A stretch of 38,358 nt of DNA from Treponema sp. (GTDB lineage: Bacteria; Spirochaetota; Spirochaetia; Treponematales; Breznakiellaceae): assembly GCA_031269405.1 (NCBI GenBank), contig JAISZE010000126.1, positions 1 to 38,358 on the forward strand, given 5' to 3'. The notes beneath the pieces were generated by a model. The model saw only the letters and a list, made by a program, of their open reading frames with translations, made no database searches and was not told the origin of the DNA. The translations under genes were made by a program, and so were the position numbers. This document shows, one piece after another, positions 1 through 8,921 of this stretch (positions are counted from its first letter, which is position 1; every line of letters begins with the position of its first letter).

Positions 1-27
1 AGCCCGGAAGCCCGGAAGCCCGGAAGC
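1..27. repeat. Octamer tandem repeat at window edge
   Basis: The first bases are three perfect head-to-tail copies of AGCCCGGA followed by AGCG. The array is cut by the window edge, so the real copy number is unknown. On the minus strand it reads as CTTCCGGG repeats. An 8-bp unit would shift a reading frame if it lay in a gene, but no gene can be assigned here. Confidence 0.6.
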
Positions 28-133
28 GTGTTCTATAGCATTTTTTACACCGCCGTCCCTGGCGGCTGCCAACGGTACAAGCATGGTTTTATTGTAGTAT
101 CTTCGGAAAATTTGTACAATCCCCCGTATGGTC

Positions 134-185
134 TCAGGTAAAAATCTGACCAGGGAAAAACTTACCCTGTATCCGGTGGAACCGG
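134..185 (-). terminator. Cluster of three short stem-loops after the transporter
   Basis: Three small hairpins follow the transporter stop codon on the minus strand: CCGGT/ACCGG (173-185), CAGGG/CCCTG (151-169) and TCAG/CTGA (134-149). The last two have T-rich loops when read on the minus strand. None is a textbook terminator with a GC stem and a following U-run. A weak 3'-end signal is the most I would claim. Confidence 0.25.
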
Positions 186-186
186 C

Positions 187-1419
187 CTAAATGTAGTGCT
201 CAATCTGTTTGTCTTCCTGAAAACCGCTGGCCCTGGCAATGGCGAAACTGGCAAAGGAGGCGATCATCACGTCCAGGAACGTTCCCACGGCGATGAGGTA
301 GAACGCCAGGGGTTTGAGGATGAGGTAGCCAGCTTCGAAACCCCGGCCATAGCCCAGGCAGAGCACCGCCAGAGCGGTGTAGGCCCCGTCGCCGGGGTGC
401 CGGGCCAGGAGGAAGGAGATAAGGAAAGCCCTGCCGCCTATGGCAAAAATATCCCCAGGCGTTATTCCCAGGCTGGAATAGGACTTGATGATTACGATAA
501 AAGCCGCCGCAGCCACCATGGCGCTTCCAGCCCTGCTGAAAATACTAAAAAGGGTAACTGTTACCGCGTTGGAACGCCGCCTGCAGCCCGCGTTTTCCTT
601 GACATGCCGCAGGATAACCGGCAGGGAAAAGTTGATGTCCCCGGAAAAGAACGCTGCCAGGGCCTGCCCCAGAGAACCGTAGAGCACCGCCCAGGGGTTG
701 CATTTCGGTTTGAGGAAGTAAAGGAAAAGGGGCAGTATCCCGAAACCTAGAACCACGCTGAAAATCCCCAGCAGCAGAATGAGATCCCTGAATACATCGG
801 CCTTGAGCACCGTGTGGAACCGCACCGCCCAGTAAGCGGCCAAAGCAATCATCATAAAGCCCAGAATCTCAGAAAAGAACGAAACGATGTGGTAGAAAAT
901 CCGGGAAAAGGAGTCGATAAGGGCGATTACCGGCTTGGTATAGTTGCGATCATAAGAAAGCCCCATGCCCAGGAAAAAAGCGAAGATATACACCGGCAGG
1001 AGGTAGATGCCGTCATTGAGCAGCGCGGCGAACATGTTGGAAGGAAAAAGCTCCAGTATGTTGTCCGCCGTATTCAGGGAGACCGCCTCAAGCTGTTCCT
1101 CAATAAGGATGGGAATACGTGCGGGAGGAAAAAAGAGGGTTGCCAGAATCCCGGCAGTAACAACAAAAACCGAACACGCGATAATCACCAGGAAGGACCG
1201 GAATACTACAGGCCAAAACTGCCCGTCCTGGCGCAGTTCGTAGATAGCGATAGTCAGGGAAAATACCAGAATCGGTACCGCCCCGTAACGCCCGATGCGG
1301 ATAGCCAGCCCCTCCAGCCAGGCCAGGCCCTTGAGGATAGTCTGATTATCTGTAGGCAAAAAGATCCCGATAAGGATACCTAATAATGCGCCAATTAAAA
1401 GTTTCAGCCAAACTTTCAT
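187..1419 (-). CDS. Divergent DAACS-family (sodium:dicarboxylate) symporter
   Basis: A 410-aa polytopic inner-membrane protein with about eight to ten hydrophobic segments, beginning with a long N-terminal one (residues 5-22). The pattern Asn-Met-Phe-Ala-Ala-Leu-Leu-Asn followed by a Leu-Pro-Val-rich helix, and a later Ser-Leu-Pro-Val element in the position of the re-entrant hairpin, resemble the sodium/proton:dicarboxylate or amino-acid symporter (SDF/DAACS) family. Length matches the family. The usual serine-rich hairpin signature and the late Asn/Asp sodium-site motif are not clearly conserved, so substrate (glutamate, C4-dicarboxylate or other) cannot be assigned and the member is divergent. 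It is transcribed away from ndk; the 76-bp gap must hold both promoters. The ATG at the 5' end of the open frame is used. Confidence 0.72.
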   Translation of the reverse strand: MKVWLKLLIGALLGILIGIFLPTDNQTILKGLAWLEGLAIRIGRYGAVPILVFSLTIAIYELRQDGQFWPVVFRSFLVIIACSVFVVTAGILATLFFPPARIPILIEEQLEAVSLNTADNILELFPSNMFAALLNDGIYLLPVYIFAFFLGMGLSYDRNYTKPVIALIDSFSRIFYHIVSFFSEILGFMMIALAAYWAVRFHTVLKADVFRDLILLLGIFSVVLGFGILPLFLYFLKPKCNPWAVLYGSLGQALAAFFSGDINFSLPVILRHVKENAGCRRRSNAVTVTLFSIFSRAGSAMVAAAAFIVIIKSYSSLGITPGDIFAIGGRAFLISFLLARHPGDGAYTALAVLCLGYGRGFEAGYLILKPLAFYLIAVGTFLDVMIASFASFAIARASGFQEDKQIEHYI

Positions 1420-1495
1420 TTAAATAGCTTACTTAAAAGGGAAAGTTCGTTCAAGCGCCTGTTTTAAGAACAAAACTTATAGTAAGCTTTATTAT

Positions 1496-1942
1496 ATGCT
1501 TGAAAGAACGTTTGTCATGCTGAAGCCAGGGGTGCTGCAGCGGCGCCTTGCAGGAGAGGTATTGAACCGTTTTGAACGGAAGGGTTTGAAAATTATAGCC
1601 CTTAAACTGCTGCGGATGGATCGGAACATGGCGGAAGCCCATTACGCCGGGCACAAAGGAAAAGATTTTTACGATAAATTGGTGGAATATACCCTTTCGG
1701 GACCGGTAATCGCCATGATTCTCGAAGGCGAAGAAGCTATAGGCGTGGTACGGCGGCTTACGGGGTCTACGGCCCTTGATTCCGCCCAGCCCGGCACCAT
1801 ACGGGGGGATTACGCCGCCAGAACGCGGCTTAATATCGTCCACGCTTCGGATTCTCCCGGCAGCGCCGAACGGGAGATGGGCCTGTTTTTTACGCCCCAG
1901 GAGCTTTGCGAATGGGATGACGGAAACCGGGAGTGGTTTTAA
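1496..1942 (+). CDS. ndk: Nucleoside diphosphate kinase
   Basis: A 148-aa cytoplasmic enzyme that transfers the gamma phosphate from ATP to NDPs through a phosphohistidine, balancing NTP and dNTP pools. The N-terminal strand (ERTFVMLKPGV) and the catalytic block NIVHASDS with His116 are both intact, and the C-terminal segment ending in a Glu-Trp-Phe is typical. Length fits the family. Start ATG has no obvious Shine-Dalgarno; a TATAGT at 1479-1484 lies only 11 bases upstream, so a very short leader is possible. The gene stands alone, 71 bp before ffh on the same strand. Confidence 0.95.
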   Translation: MLERTFVMLKPGVLQRRLAGEVLNRFERKGLKIIALKLLRMDRNMAEAHYAGHKGKDFYDKLVEYTLSGPVIAMILEGEEAIGVVRRLTGSTALDSAQPGTIRGDYAARTRLNIVHASDSPGSAEREMGLFFTPQELCEWDDGNREWF

Positions 1943-2013
1943 GCCCCCCCTGTGTAGACAGCCGGGTAGTTGTGTTCTTGAGCTAACCCGGACATTCAGG
2001 GTAAACTGCCTCT

Positions 2014-3363
2014 ATGTTTGACAAGCTCACCCAAAAAATCACCGACGCCTTCAGGTTCGTGTCCGGGAAGTCCGTCATTACCGAAAAAAATATCGATGAC
2101 GCCGTAGAAGCTATCAAGCTGGCGCTTCTGGAGGCGGATGTTAATCTCCGGGTGGTGCGGCGTTTCGTCAACTCCACTATCGAGGAAGCTAAAGGGGAAA
2201 AAGTCCTGCGGTCCGTTGATCCCGGGCAGCAGTTTATCAAAATCGTCCACGACAAGCTCGCGTCCTTTCTGGGCGATACCGGAGGGGCTTCCCAGGAGCT
2301 TCATTTAAAGGGGCCCGATACCCTTTCGGCTATACTGCTGCTGGGCCTCCAGGGTTCCGGGAAAACCACTTCTTCAGCAAAACTGGCCCTGAGGCTCAGG
2401 AAAGAAGGGCGTAGACCTCTGCTGGTGGCCTGCGATCTCATACGGCCCGCGGCGATGGAACAGCTTTCGGTTCTGGGGAAACAGATCGATGTGCCTGTTT
2501 ATAAGGAAGAAAACGCTTCGGATCCGGTCAAAGTATACCGGAACAGTTTTGAGTGGGCCAAAAAAAACCTTGTAGACACCCTCATTATCGATACAACAGG
2601 ACGGCTCCAGATTGACGAACCCATGATGGAGGAGCTTTCCAGGCTCAGGGAAGCGTCTAAGCCCGATGAACTGCTTCTGGTGGCAGACGCCATGACCGGC
2701 CAGTCGGCGGTGGATATTGCCAGGACTTTTGATGAAAAAATAGGCCTTACCGGGGTCATTCTTACCAAATTCGACTCCGATACCCGAGGGGGGGCCGCTC
2801 TTTCCCTGAAAACCATTACCGGCAAGCCCCTCAAATTTGTAGCAATAGGGGAAAAACCTGAAGATTTCGAGCCTTTCTACCCCGACCGTTTTGCGGGCCG
2901 TATTCTGGGCATGGGGGACGTGGTTTCCCTGGTAGAGAAAGCCCAGGAGGTAATCGATCAAAAAGAGGCCCTTGTTCTCCGTAAAAAGATGGAAAACGAG
3001 ACCTTTACCCTGGAAGACTGGCTGGAACAGCTCAGATCGGTCAAGAAAATGGGTTCTCTCCAGTCCATGCTCAACCTTATCCCCGGTATGGCCGGCCAGG
3101 TGAGCGAGGAGGATATTGACAAAGCGGAACTAAAAACCCAGGAAGCCATCCTTTCGTCCATGACCCGGAAGGAAAGGGTCAACCACATCATGATAGGCCC
3201 TTCCAGGCGGGCCCGCATTGCCAGAGGCTCCGGGACCTCTGTGGCCGAAGTAGTTAGGCTGCTTAAAAAGTTTGATAAAATAAAGACAATGATGAAAAAG
3301 ATGTCGAAAATGGGCAAAAATCCCGCCCAGTTTATGCAGCCTGGGGGAATGTTCCCCCGGTAG
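2014..3363 (+). CDS. ffh: Signal recognition particle protein Ffh (SRP54)
   Basis: A 449-aa GTPase that binds SRP RNA and signal sequences and docks with FtsY for co-translational membrane targeting. Visible domains are the N helical bundle (about 1-85), the G domain with P-loop GLQGSGKTTSS near residue 110, DTTGRLQ, and TKFDSDTRGGAALS, then a methionine-rich M domain (about 325-449) with the SGT-containing RNA-binding helix-loop (ARGSGTS) and a Met/Lys-rich tail. It is full length. In many bacteria ffh directly precedes rpsP-khpA-rimM-trmD-rplS; here those genes resume at 24621, about 21 kb downstream, after a block of giant exported proteins and a DNA methyltransferase. Confidence 0.97.
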   Translation: MFDKLTQKITDAFRFVSGKSVITEKNIDDAVEAIKLALLEADVNLRVVRRFVNSTIEEAKGEKVLRSVDPGQQFIKIVHDKLASFLGDTGGASQELHLKGPDTLSAILLLGLQGSGKTTSSAKLALRLRKEGRRPLLVACDLIRPAAMEQLSVLGKQIDVPVYKEENASDPVKVYRNSFEWAKKNLVDTLIIDTTGRLQIDEPMMEELSRLREASKPDELLLVADAMTGQSAVDIARTFDEKIGLTGVILTKFDSDTRGGAALSLKTITGKPLKFVAIGEKPEDFEPFYPDRFAGRILGMGDVVSLVEKAQEVIDQKEALVLRKKMENETFTLEDWLEQLRSVKKMGSLQSMLNLIPGMAGQVSEEDIDKAELKTQEAILSSMTRKERVNHIMIGPSRRARIARGSGTSVAEVVRLLKKFDKIKTMMKKMSKMGKNPAQFMQPGGMFPR

Positions 3364-3420
3364 TTTTATACGGCGCAGCGCCGGGGCCGTTACACAGGCT
3401 AAAAAATATCAGCTTTTATG

Positions 3421-3490
3421 ATTTTTTTAAAAATAATACATTTTTTTCAAAATTTTGTGGTATATTTCTTAATATGAGAGTATATTTATA
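3421..3490 (+). promoter_or_regulatory. AT-rich promoter region of giant-protein block
   Basis: The 190 bases between ffh and the next start are sharply AT-rich, unlike the flanking genes, and contain several overlapping -10-like hexamers (TATATT at 3461 and 3481, TAATAT at 3470). No -35 with ideal spacing stands out, so the exact start site is not resolved. This is the only obvious place to start transcription of the genes from 3555 onward. Confidence 0.4.
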
Positions 3491-3554
3491 GAACTATAGC
3501 CTGGTTTTTCCAAATAGACTTGGTTTGAGGCTGTACCGGCTAAAGGGGACATGG

Positions 3555-6500
3555 ATGTGCAATAAAACGAGAACGCTGGTTTTTTGGGTAGTATGGATGG
3601 GGGTATCCGCATCTATCCTTTGGGCAGGGGGCCGGAAGGATAACGAATCCCATGAAGTGGATAATCCCGCTGGTTTCACCGAATCCATTGATATTGAGGG
3701 CAAACCTTCAGGGAAGTACAATTTTGTCCTGGAGGCCAAGGATAAAGGGGGGAATACCGCCTTTGCAGGGCCTGATAACATTTATATCGATCCCGCGTCG
3801 GATCTCCCGGGCGCGAGTATCACGAATCCCAGGGAAAACATGCATGTCCAGGGGCACCTGAACATCGTTGGGACCTGCGTGGACGATGACGGCGTGGGTT
3901 ATGTAGACCTGGTTATCACCAGAGGCGCTGACGGCAAAGGGGAAGTGCTGGTTCAGGACCGGGCTGAAGGCGCCGAGTTCTGGTCTTACTTCCTTGACAC
4001 ATCGAATGAGGAAAAATGGCCTGACGGCGTTTATACCATAACCGCCTGGGGTACCGATATAAACGGCCTTTCGGGTATTTCCGAGAATTTCCCCCTAAAA
4101 GTGCGGAAGCAGCACCAGGTGTATTGGAATCTGGACCGCAGAAAGCCCGATACAGTCGTCACAAGCCACGAACTGGGCGCCCTGGTTTCGGGGAAAATCC
4201 GGGTAAAAGGTACTGTCTGGGACGGCAACGGCTTGGATACCCTTGCTTATTCCACAGACGACGGGAACCGCTATACCTACCTTTCGATGAAATATGATAA
4301 GAAAAACGATCTGTACAATTTTGATCTTGATATTGATACCAAAACGTTTACAGACGGCCCTGCGGTAATCTGGTTCCAGGCCCGGGACATGATGGGCACT
4401 TTGGGCGCTGCATCCCACCTGGTCTTTGTCGACAATACCGGCCCTGAGGTGCAGGTGGTTTATCCCGAAGCTGATGCGGCGGTGAACGGCATCTTTACGG
4501 TAGCCGGTTTAGCCCAGGACACGGTGGGTCTTAAATCTCTTAGCTGGAAACTGGGCAAAGACACCGGCGAATTCTCCCTGGTTACCGGGAATCCCTGGTG
4601 GATTAAGGAATTCGACATCCGGGGCCAGAAAACTAAAAGCCTCGACCTGGAGATACGGGCGGTAGACCTTTCGGGCAACGCAACGGTAACAAAGCGGAAG
4701 ATCCTGGTGGATCAGGACGCGGATCTGCCCAGGATCACCCTGCAGGAACCTGCAGCGGGAACGGTTATTTCCACCCAGGGCATGAACCTTACAGGATTTG
4801 CCGGAGACGACGACGGGGCCGCCTCGATTTTCTACGCCATAGACGCAGGAGAGCCTGTGGAGATACCCTGTTCCGGCTATTTCCAGCTTGTTATTCCCGG
4901 TATTCCCGACGGCGTCCATAACCTGGACATCTGGGCCAGGGACATAACCGGAATTGAGGGTCCCAAAGTACAGGTAAAGGGCATCGTAGCCCCAGGCATC
5001 GTTCCTGAACCCCGGATTACTGAAGTGCGCTACGGATCGGGCAAGACCGCTTTAATAGAGGAATTCTACACCGGCAAGGAACTCAACCCCGAATCCGGGG
5101 CGGTCCTGAATCTCGCTGTAAACGCCGGGAGCGCCCTTTCTTCCCTGAGTTGGCAGTTCGGGAATCATGAGCCGGTTACTGCCGCCCTGAAAGGCGCCAA
5201 ACCGGGGGCCTTCTATCAGGACATCAGCCTCCCGGCGGATATCGACTACGGCCTGGTAAAACTCCAAATCCGGGCGTCTGATGTTCATGGCCGCGAAGGG
5301 GTTTGGGACGAGTACCTGTATATTACGGATCTTTCCACCCCTAATCCCGATGAACTAGCCCAGGTACAGAGCAGGCCGTCTTCCGGGGCGGTACGGCTCG
5401 AAAGCCTCCGGGGCCAGCCCTGGCGGTCTGCGGCGGCTGTAGTCCTTCCCAGGGGTTCCAAGGAAGCTTTGCCCGTTACCGCCGCGGTTTCTTCAGACGT
5501 CCAAGTCGGTTCCGCGGTCTTTACCATAGGCGGCAGGACCGTTAAGGGATCCGCCAAAGCCTCCCCTGAGGGCGGCTGGCAGGTCAGCGCCGCTGTTCCC
5601 CAGGATCTTCCCGCAGGGCGCGTCACGGTAAGCCTTGACGTGGTTCTTAAAACAGGGGAATCCTACCAGGTTTCCGATGAGTTTTTCATTACAAGGCCCG
5701 CCGAAGACAGGCTGGTTAATACCGGCAGGGACTTCCAGTGGGTCAGGCCGGATACCAGTTTAGGCGGCGGCCGTATGCTCATTACCAGTTCCGGCGAACC
5801 GGTTACCGGCCTTTACAGCGGGCGGCCCCTTCAAAACGCCGAAATCGCGGGTTCAGGCGCGGAAAACCTGAGCGTCCGGCTGGATGAGTACGGCAGGGTA
5901 AGCCTCAGGGCAGGCGCCGAAGGCAGCTTTGGCCCCGTAACCCTGACCCTTACCGACAAAGACGGTTCGGTATACGAAACAGGCCAGTACCATTTCCTGG
6001 TGGATCTTGCTGATCCCGCCCTTGCGCTGGTAGAAGATCTGGAAGGCAAATGGGTGCAGAACAAGGTCCAGGTCAAGTTCAGCGCCAGTGACGCCAATGC
6101 CGTTAAGGCATTGGACTTCTCCACCAACCTGGGCGCTTCCTGGCAGCCCCTGCTGCAGAACGACGAGCTTGCCCAGGCGCAGCCCGGCGCGGAACTGGAA
6201 CGGACCCTGGACATTTCTACTCTCCAGGACGGGGCGGTAAACGTGAACATCAGGGTTACCGACGAGGCCGGCAGGGCGGCGGTAAAGACCTTCTCTGTCC
6301 TCAAAGATACCCAAGCGCCGCAGCCGCAGCTTATTGTGCCGGTTTCCGGCGCGAGGGTTAACGGTACTATACGCATAGGTATCGCCCTCAAGGAAGGGGG
6401 CCGGCTTACTTCGGTCAGGTATGAACGTCCGGAGATTCAGGACGGCGAAGAGACTATACCGGCTGTTACCCGGGATATTTATTCCGGCCCTGATCCTGAT

Positions 6501-8873
6501 ACGGAAAGCGCCCCTTATACCTTTGTGGATGTGCTTATGGACTCTCAGGAAATGCCTCTGGCGGCGAACATGAGCTTCACTTTCGAGGACGCCTCGGGGA
6601 ACAGATCATCCCTGAATACCTGGCCTTTCATCATAGACCAGCAAATGGACATCCCTGTGGCGCAGATAAGCCTGCCTCTGGAAAATGAAGTTATCACCAC
6701 CGATTTTGTTATCACCGGCATCATGTACGATGATGATGCGGTAAAGCAGATTTACTGGAAAATCGACGACAGCGAGGAAAACATCCTTGAAGCCGAAAAC
6801 GGTTATTCCATACCCATCGCCCTTTCCGGCATGACCGACAACGAGCATATCGTGACGGTAGTGGCGGAGGATATTTACGGCGTTAAAAGCGAGGCCGTAA
6901 CACAGAACTTCCGCATATCCCTGGAAGAACCCAAGGCTCAGGTGATGCTCCCGTCTTTTGACGAGATCATCAAAGGCACGGTGCAGATCTCGGGCGTGGC
7001 GTCTGACAAGAACGATATTGCTCGCATCCAGGTTTCCCTGGACAACGGCAACACCTACAACGACGCCTACGGCGCCACCGAATGGCTCTATCAGTTTAAT
7101 ACTAAAATCCTCCAGGACGGGACCCATGTGGTCTTTGTCCGGGTATGGGACGGCTACAACATCAGCGCCCTTTATTCGAGCCTTATCAACGTGGACAACA
7201 CTCCTCCTGAAGTTGTGCTTGACGCGCCTCTTGACGGGACCATGACGACCGGGCCTGTGTATATTACAGGCCGCGCCATCGACCTTATCCAGCTCGAAGA
7301 CATCACCATAGAACTGCGGAGCCTTGACGGGAACCCGGTTTCCGAAGAAATGGCAACCCGTCATGCGGAACCTGCCTCTATCCTTATGGAGGAACTGAAC
7401 CTTGCGTCTCTGCGGGACGGCCTTTATAACATCGAAGTATGGGCCGTCGACAAGGCCGAAAACGTAACCAGGGTTTCCCGGAACGTGGAACTGGCAAAAG
7501 ATAACCAGCGGAATTTTGTCGATATACTCTACCCCCTTAACGGCGAGCATGTGCAGGGGACTTTTAACCTCTACGGCGCAGTAGGGGGCATCGACAAGGC
7601 CGCACAGGTAACCATTCTGGTTGACGGCAAAAACGCGGGCACCGAACCGGTTACCGAAGCCGGGTTCTACCGCTTCTCCCTGGGCAGCGAACACCTGAAC
7701 GGCGGACTCAACCAGATCGTGGTGCGCAGCGACTTTGGCGGCAAGGAGACGGTGGATTCCGAAATCCGCAGTATCTATTACCGGCCTGACGGCGCCTGGG
7801 TAACCATCGACAGCCTCAACATGGGCGATTTCGCTTATGAACGGCCCTGGCTTACCGGAAGGGCGGGATATTCCCTTACCGCAGAGGACGAGGAAACCCT
7901 TGCGGACAAGAAGGCCGGCAAGGAACTCAAGGAGTTTATCAAGACCAAAGCCCTGAACTATATCGATCTTTCCTTTGATAACGGCAAGACCTTCTTCCCT
8001 GCTGATGAAAGCCGCGATAAGGAGTCGGACTGGCGTTACCGCCTTGAAACCGGCGAGATGGCCGAAGGCCTCCATTACCTTGTGGTCAGGGCCAATATGC
8101 TGGACGGCGAAACCGCCATTACCAGAACCTTGGTCCAGGTTGACAAGACCCCGCCGAAGATCCGCCTTGTGGCGCCCCAGGCCGGGGGCCGGTATAACCA
8201 GACACTGGAATACACCGCCCTGGCAAGCGACGATGTGGAGCTTAAAAGCCTTTCCTACCACCTGCGTAAAGGCGACAAGGCCCTCTACGCCGTGCCGGGC
8301 TTTATCCAGGGCCTCTACTTCGACTTTACCATACCGCCCTTTATCAAACAGATATGGAACAACGCGCCGAGTATTTTCGCAGGCGGCGCCACGTACATGG
8401 ACTTCGGCGTGGGCCTCTCGTTCTTTGACGACAATGTGAAGGTACAGGCCCAGTACGGCTTTATGACCCAGGATCTTTACGAAGGCATAGGCGGCGTCGG
8501 GGATCTCCGCTACGGCGGCCATGTCCTGGGCTTCAAGCTCCTGGCTAATCTTTACACCCTGCCTTTCGGCAGTCTCGCCGGCCCTGACTGGGACTGGCTC
8601 TATGCGTCTTTCGCCCTTGGAGCCAACTTCTCCCTTTTCGACCTGGCCCATGAAGGCTACACCCAGAGCGGTAAATCCACCTGGATGAGCGCCGTCCTGG
8701 CACAGATCGAGTTTCCAAAGGTAACTATTCCCAAGCGGACCAAGCTGCGGACCTTCAGTCTCTTTACCGAAGGCCAGCTCTGGTTTGTGCCCACTGACGT
8801 TGACGCCGATGCTGTGGGCATTGATACGATCATTCCCCATGTAATAGTGGGACTGAGGATATACGTCTTTTAA
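3555..8873 (+). CDS. Giant Ig-repeat surface protein with C-terminal beta-barrel-like domain
   Basis: A 1772-aa exported protein of no recognised function. Residues 1-26 form a signal peptide (basic start, hydrophobic core, Leu-Trp-Ala before Gly-Gly). About a dozen modules of roughly 90-110 aa follow. Each opens with a Val-Asp-X-X-X-Pro strand, then a Pro-X-(8)-Gly-X-hydrophobic-X-hydrophobic-X-Gly core and a Gly-X-Tyr/His-X-hydrophobic closing strand, the pattern of bacterial Ig-like (Big_7-type) domains. The last ~190 residues differ: seven or eight amphipathic aromatic-rich strands with Gly/Asp turns, ending in Ile-Tyr-Val-Phe, a terminal Phe typical of BAM-assembled outer-membrane barrels. 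I chose ATG 3555 over an upstream in-frame TTG (3525) because AAAGGGG lies 6 bases before it and it gives a clean signal peptide. An 8-bp stem-loop spans the stop codon (8859-8880). Confidence 0.85.
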   Translation: MCNKTRTLVFWVVWMGVSASILWAGGRKDNESHEVDNPAGFTESIDIEGKPSGKYNFVLEAKDKGGNTAFAGPDNIYIDPASDLPGASITNPRENMHVQGHLNIVGTCVDDDGVGYVDLVITRGADGKGEVLVQDRAEGAEFWSYFLDTSNEEKWPDGVYTITAWGTDINGLSGISENFPLKVRKQHQVYWNLDRRKPDTVVTSHELGALVSGKIRVKGTVWDGNGLDTLAYSTDDGNRYTYLSMKYDKKNDLYNFDLDIDTKTFTDGPAVIWFQARDMMGTLGAASHLVFVDNTGPEVQVVYPEADAAVNGIFTVAGLAQDTVGLKSLSWKLGKDTGEFSLVTGNPWWIKEFDIRGQKTKSLDLEIRAVDLSGNATVTKRKILVDQDADLPRITLQEPAAGTVISTQGMNLTGFAGDDDGAASIFYAIDAGEPVEIPCSGYFQLVIPGIPDGVHNLDIWARDITGIEGPKVQVKGIVAPGIVPEPRITEVRYGSGKTALIEEFYTGKELNPESGAVLNLAVNAGSALSSLSWQFGNHEPVTAALKGAKPGAFYQDISLPADIDYGLVKLQIRASDVHGREGVWDEYLYITDLSTPNPDELAQVQSRPSSGAVRLESLRGQPWRSAAAVVLPRGSKEALPVTAAVSSDVQVGSAVFTIGGRTVKGSAKASPEGGWQVSAAVPQDLPAGRVTVSLDVVLKTGESYQVSDEFFITRPAEDRLVNTGRDFQWVRPDTSLGGGRMLITSSGEPVTGLYSGRPLQNAEIAGSGAENLSVRLDEYGRVSLRAGAEGSFGPVTLTLTDKDGSVYETGQYHFLVDLADPALALVEDLEGKWVQNKVQVKFSASDANAVKALDFSTNLGASWQPLLQNDELAQAQPGAELERTLDISTLQDGAVNVNIRVTDEAGRAAVKTFSVLKDTQAPQPQLIVPVSGARVNGTIRIGIALKEGGRLTSVRYERPEIQDGEETIPAVTRDIYSGPDPDTESAPYTFVDVLMDSQEMPLAANMSFTFEDASGNRSSLNTWPFIIDQQMDIPVAQISLPLENEVITTDFVITGIMYDDDAVKQIYWKIDDSEENILEAENGYSIPIALSGMTDNEHIVTVVAEDIYGVKSEAVTQNFRISLEEPKAQVMLPSFDEIIKGTVQISGVASDKNDIARIQVSLDNGNTYNDAYGATEWLYQFNTKILQDGTHVVFVRVWDGYNISALYSSLINVDNTPPEVVLDAPLDGTMTTGPVYITGRAIDLIQLEDITIELRSLDGNPVSEEMATRHAEPASILMEELNLASLRDGLYNIEVWAVDKAENVTRVSRNVELAKDNQRNFVDILYPLNGEHVQGTFNLYGAVGGIDKAAQVTILVDGKNAGTEPVTEAGFYRFSLGSEHLNGGLNQIVVRSDFGGKETVDSEIRSIYYRPDGAWVTIDSLNMGDFAYERPWLTGRAGYSLTAEDEETLADKKAGKELKEFIKTKALNYIDLSFDNGKTFFPADESRDKESDWRYRLETGEMAEGLHYLVVRANMLDGETAITRTLVQVDKTPPKIRLVAPQAGGRYNQTLEYTALASDDVELKSLSYHLRKGDKALYAVPGFIQGLYFDFTIPPFIKQIWNNAPSIFAGGATYMDFGVGLSFFDDNVKVQAQYGFMTQDLYEGIGGVGDLRYGGHVLGFKLLANLYTLPFGSLAGPDWDWLYASFALGANFSLFDLAHEGYTQSGKSTWMSAVLAQIEFPKVTIPKRTKLRTFSLFTEGQLWFVPTDVDADAVGIDTIIPHVIVGLRIYVF

Positions 8874-8921
8874 CGTATATGCGCCATTAGTTGAGTTTAT
8901 AGAGGTTTTGTGGAGGTGTTT

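Noticed and set aside
1..189. Minus-strand frame continuing about 60 codons past the transporter TAG, possible read-through or a new gene
   Set aside because: An open run of this length is expected by chance among three frames, there is no ribosome site before its only ATG, and the octamer array breaks any frame. Not enough for a gene or read-through claim.
3370..3390. GC-rich hairpin just after ffh as a terminator
   Set aside because: The CGGCGC/GCGCCG arms are separated by one base and no T-run follows, so it does not meet the intrinsic terminator pattern.
6606..8840. 744-codon open frame on the minus strand inside the Ig-repeat gene
   Set aside because: It is antisense to a frame with a signal peptide, regular Ig-like modules and a barrel-like end. 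Its own translation shows no domain pattern. Long antisense frames are common opposite GC-rich genes.
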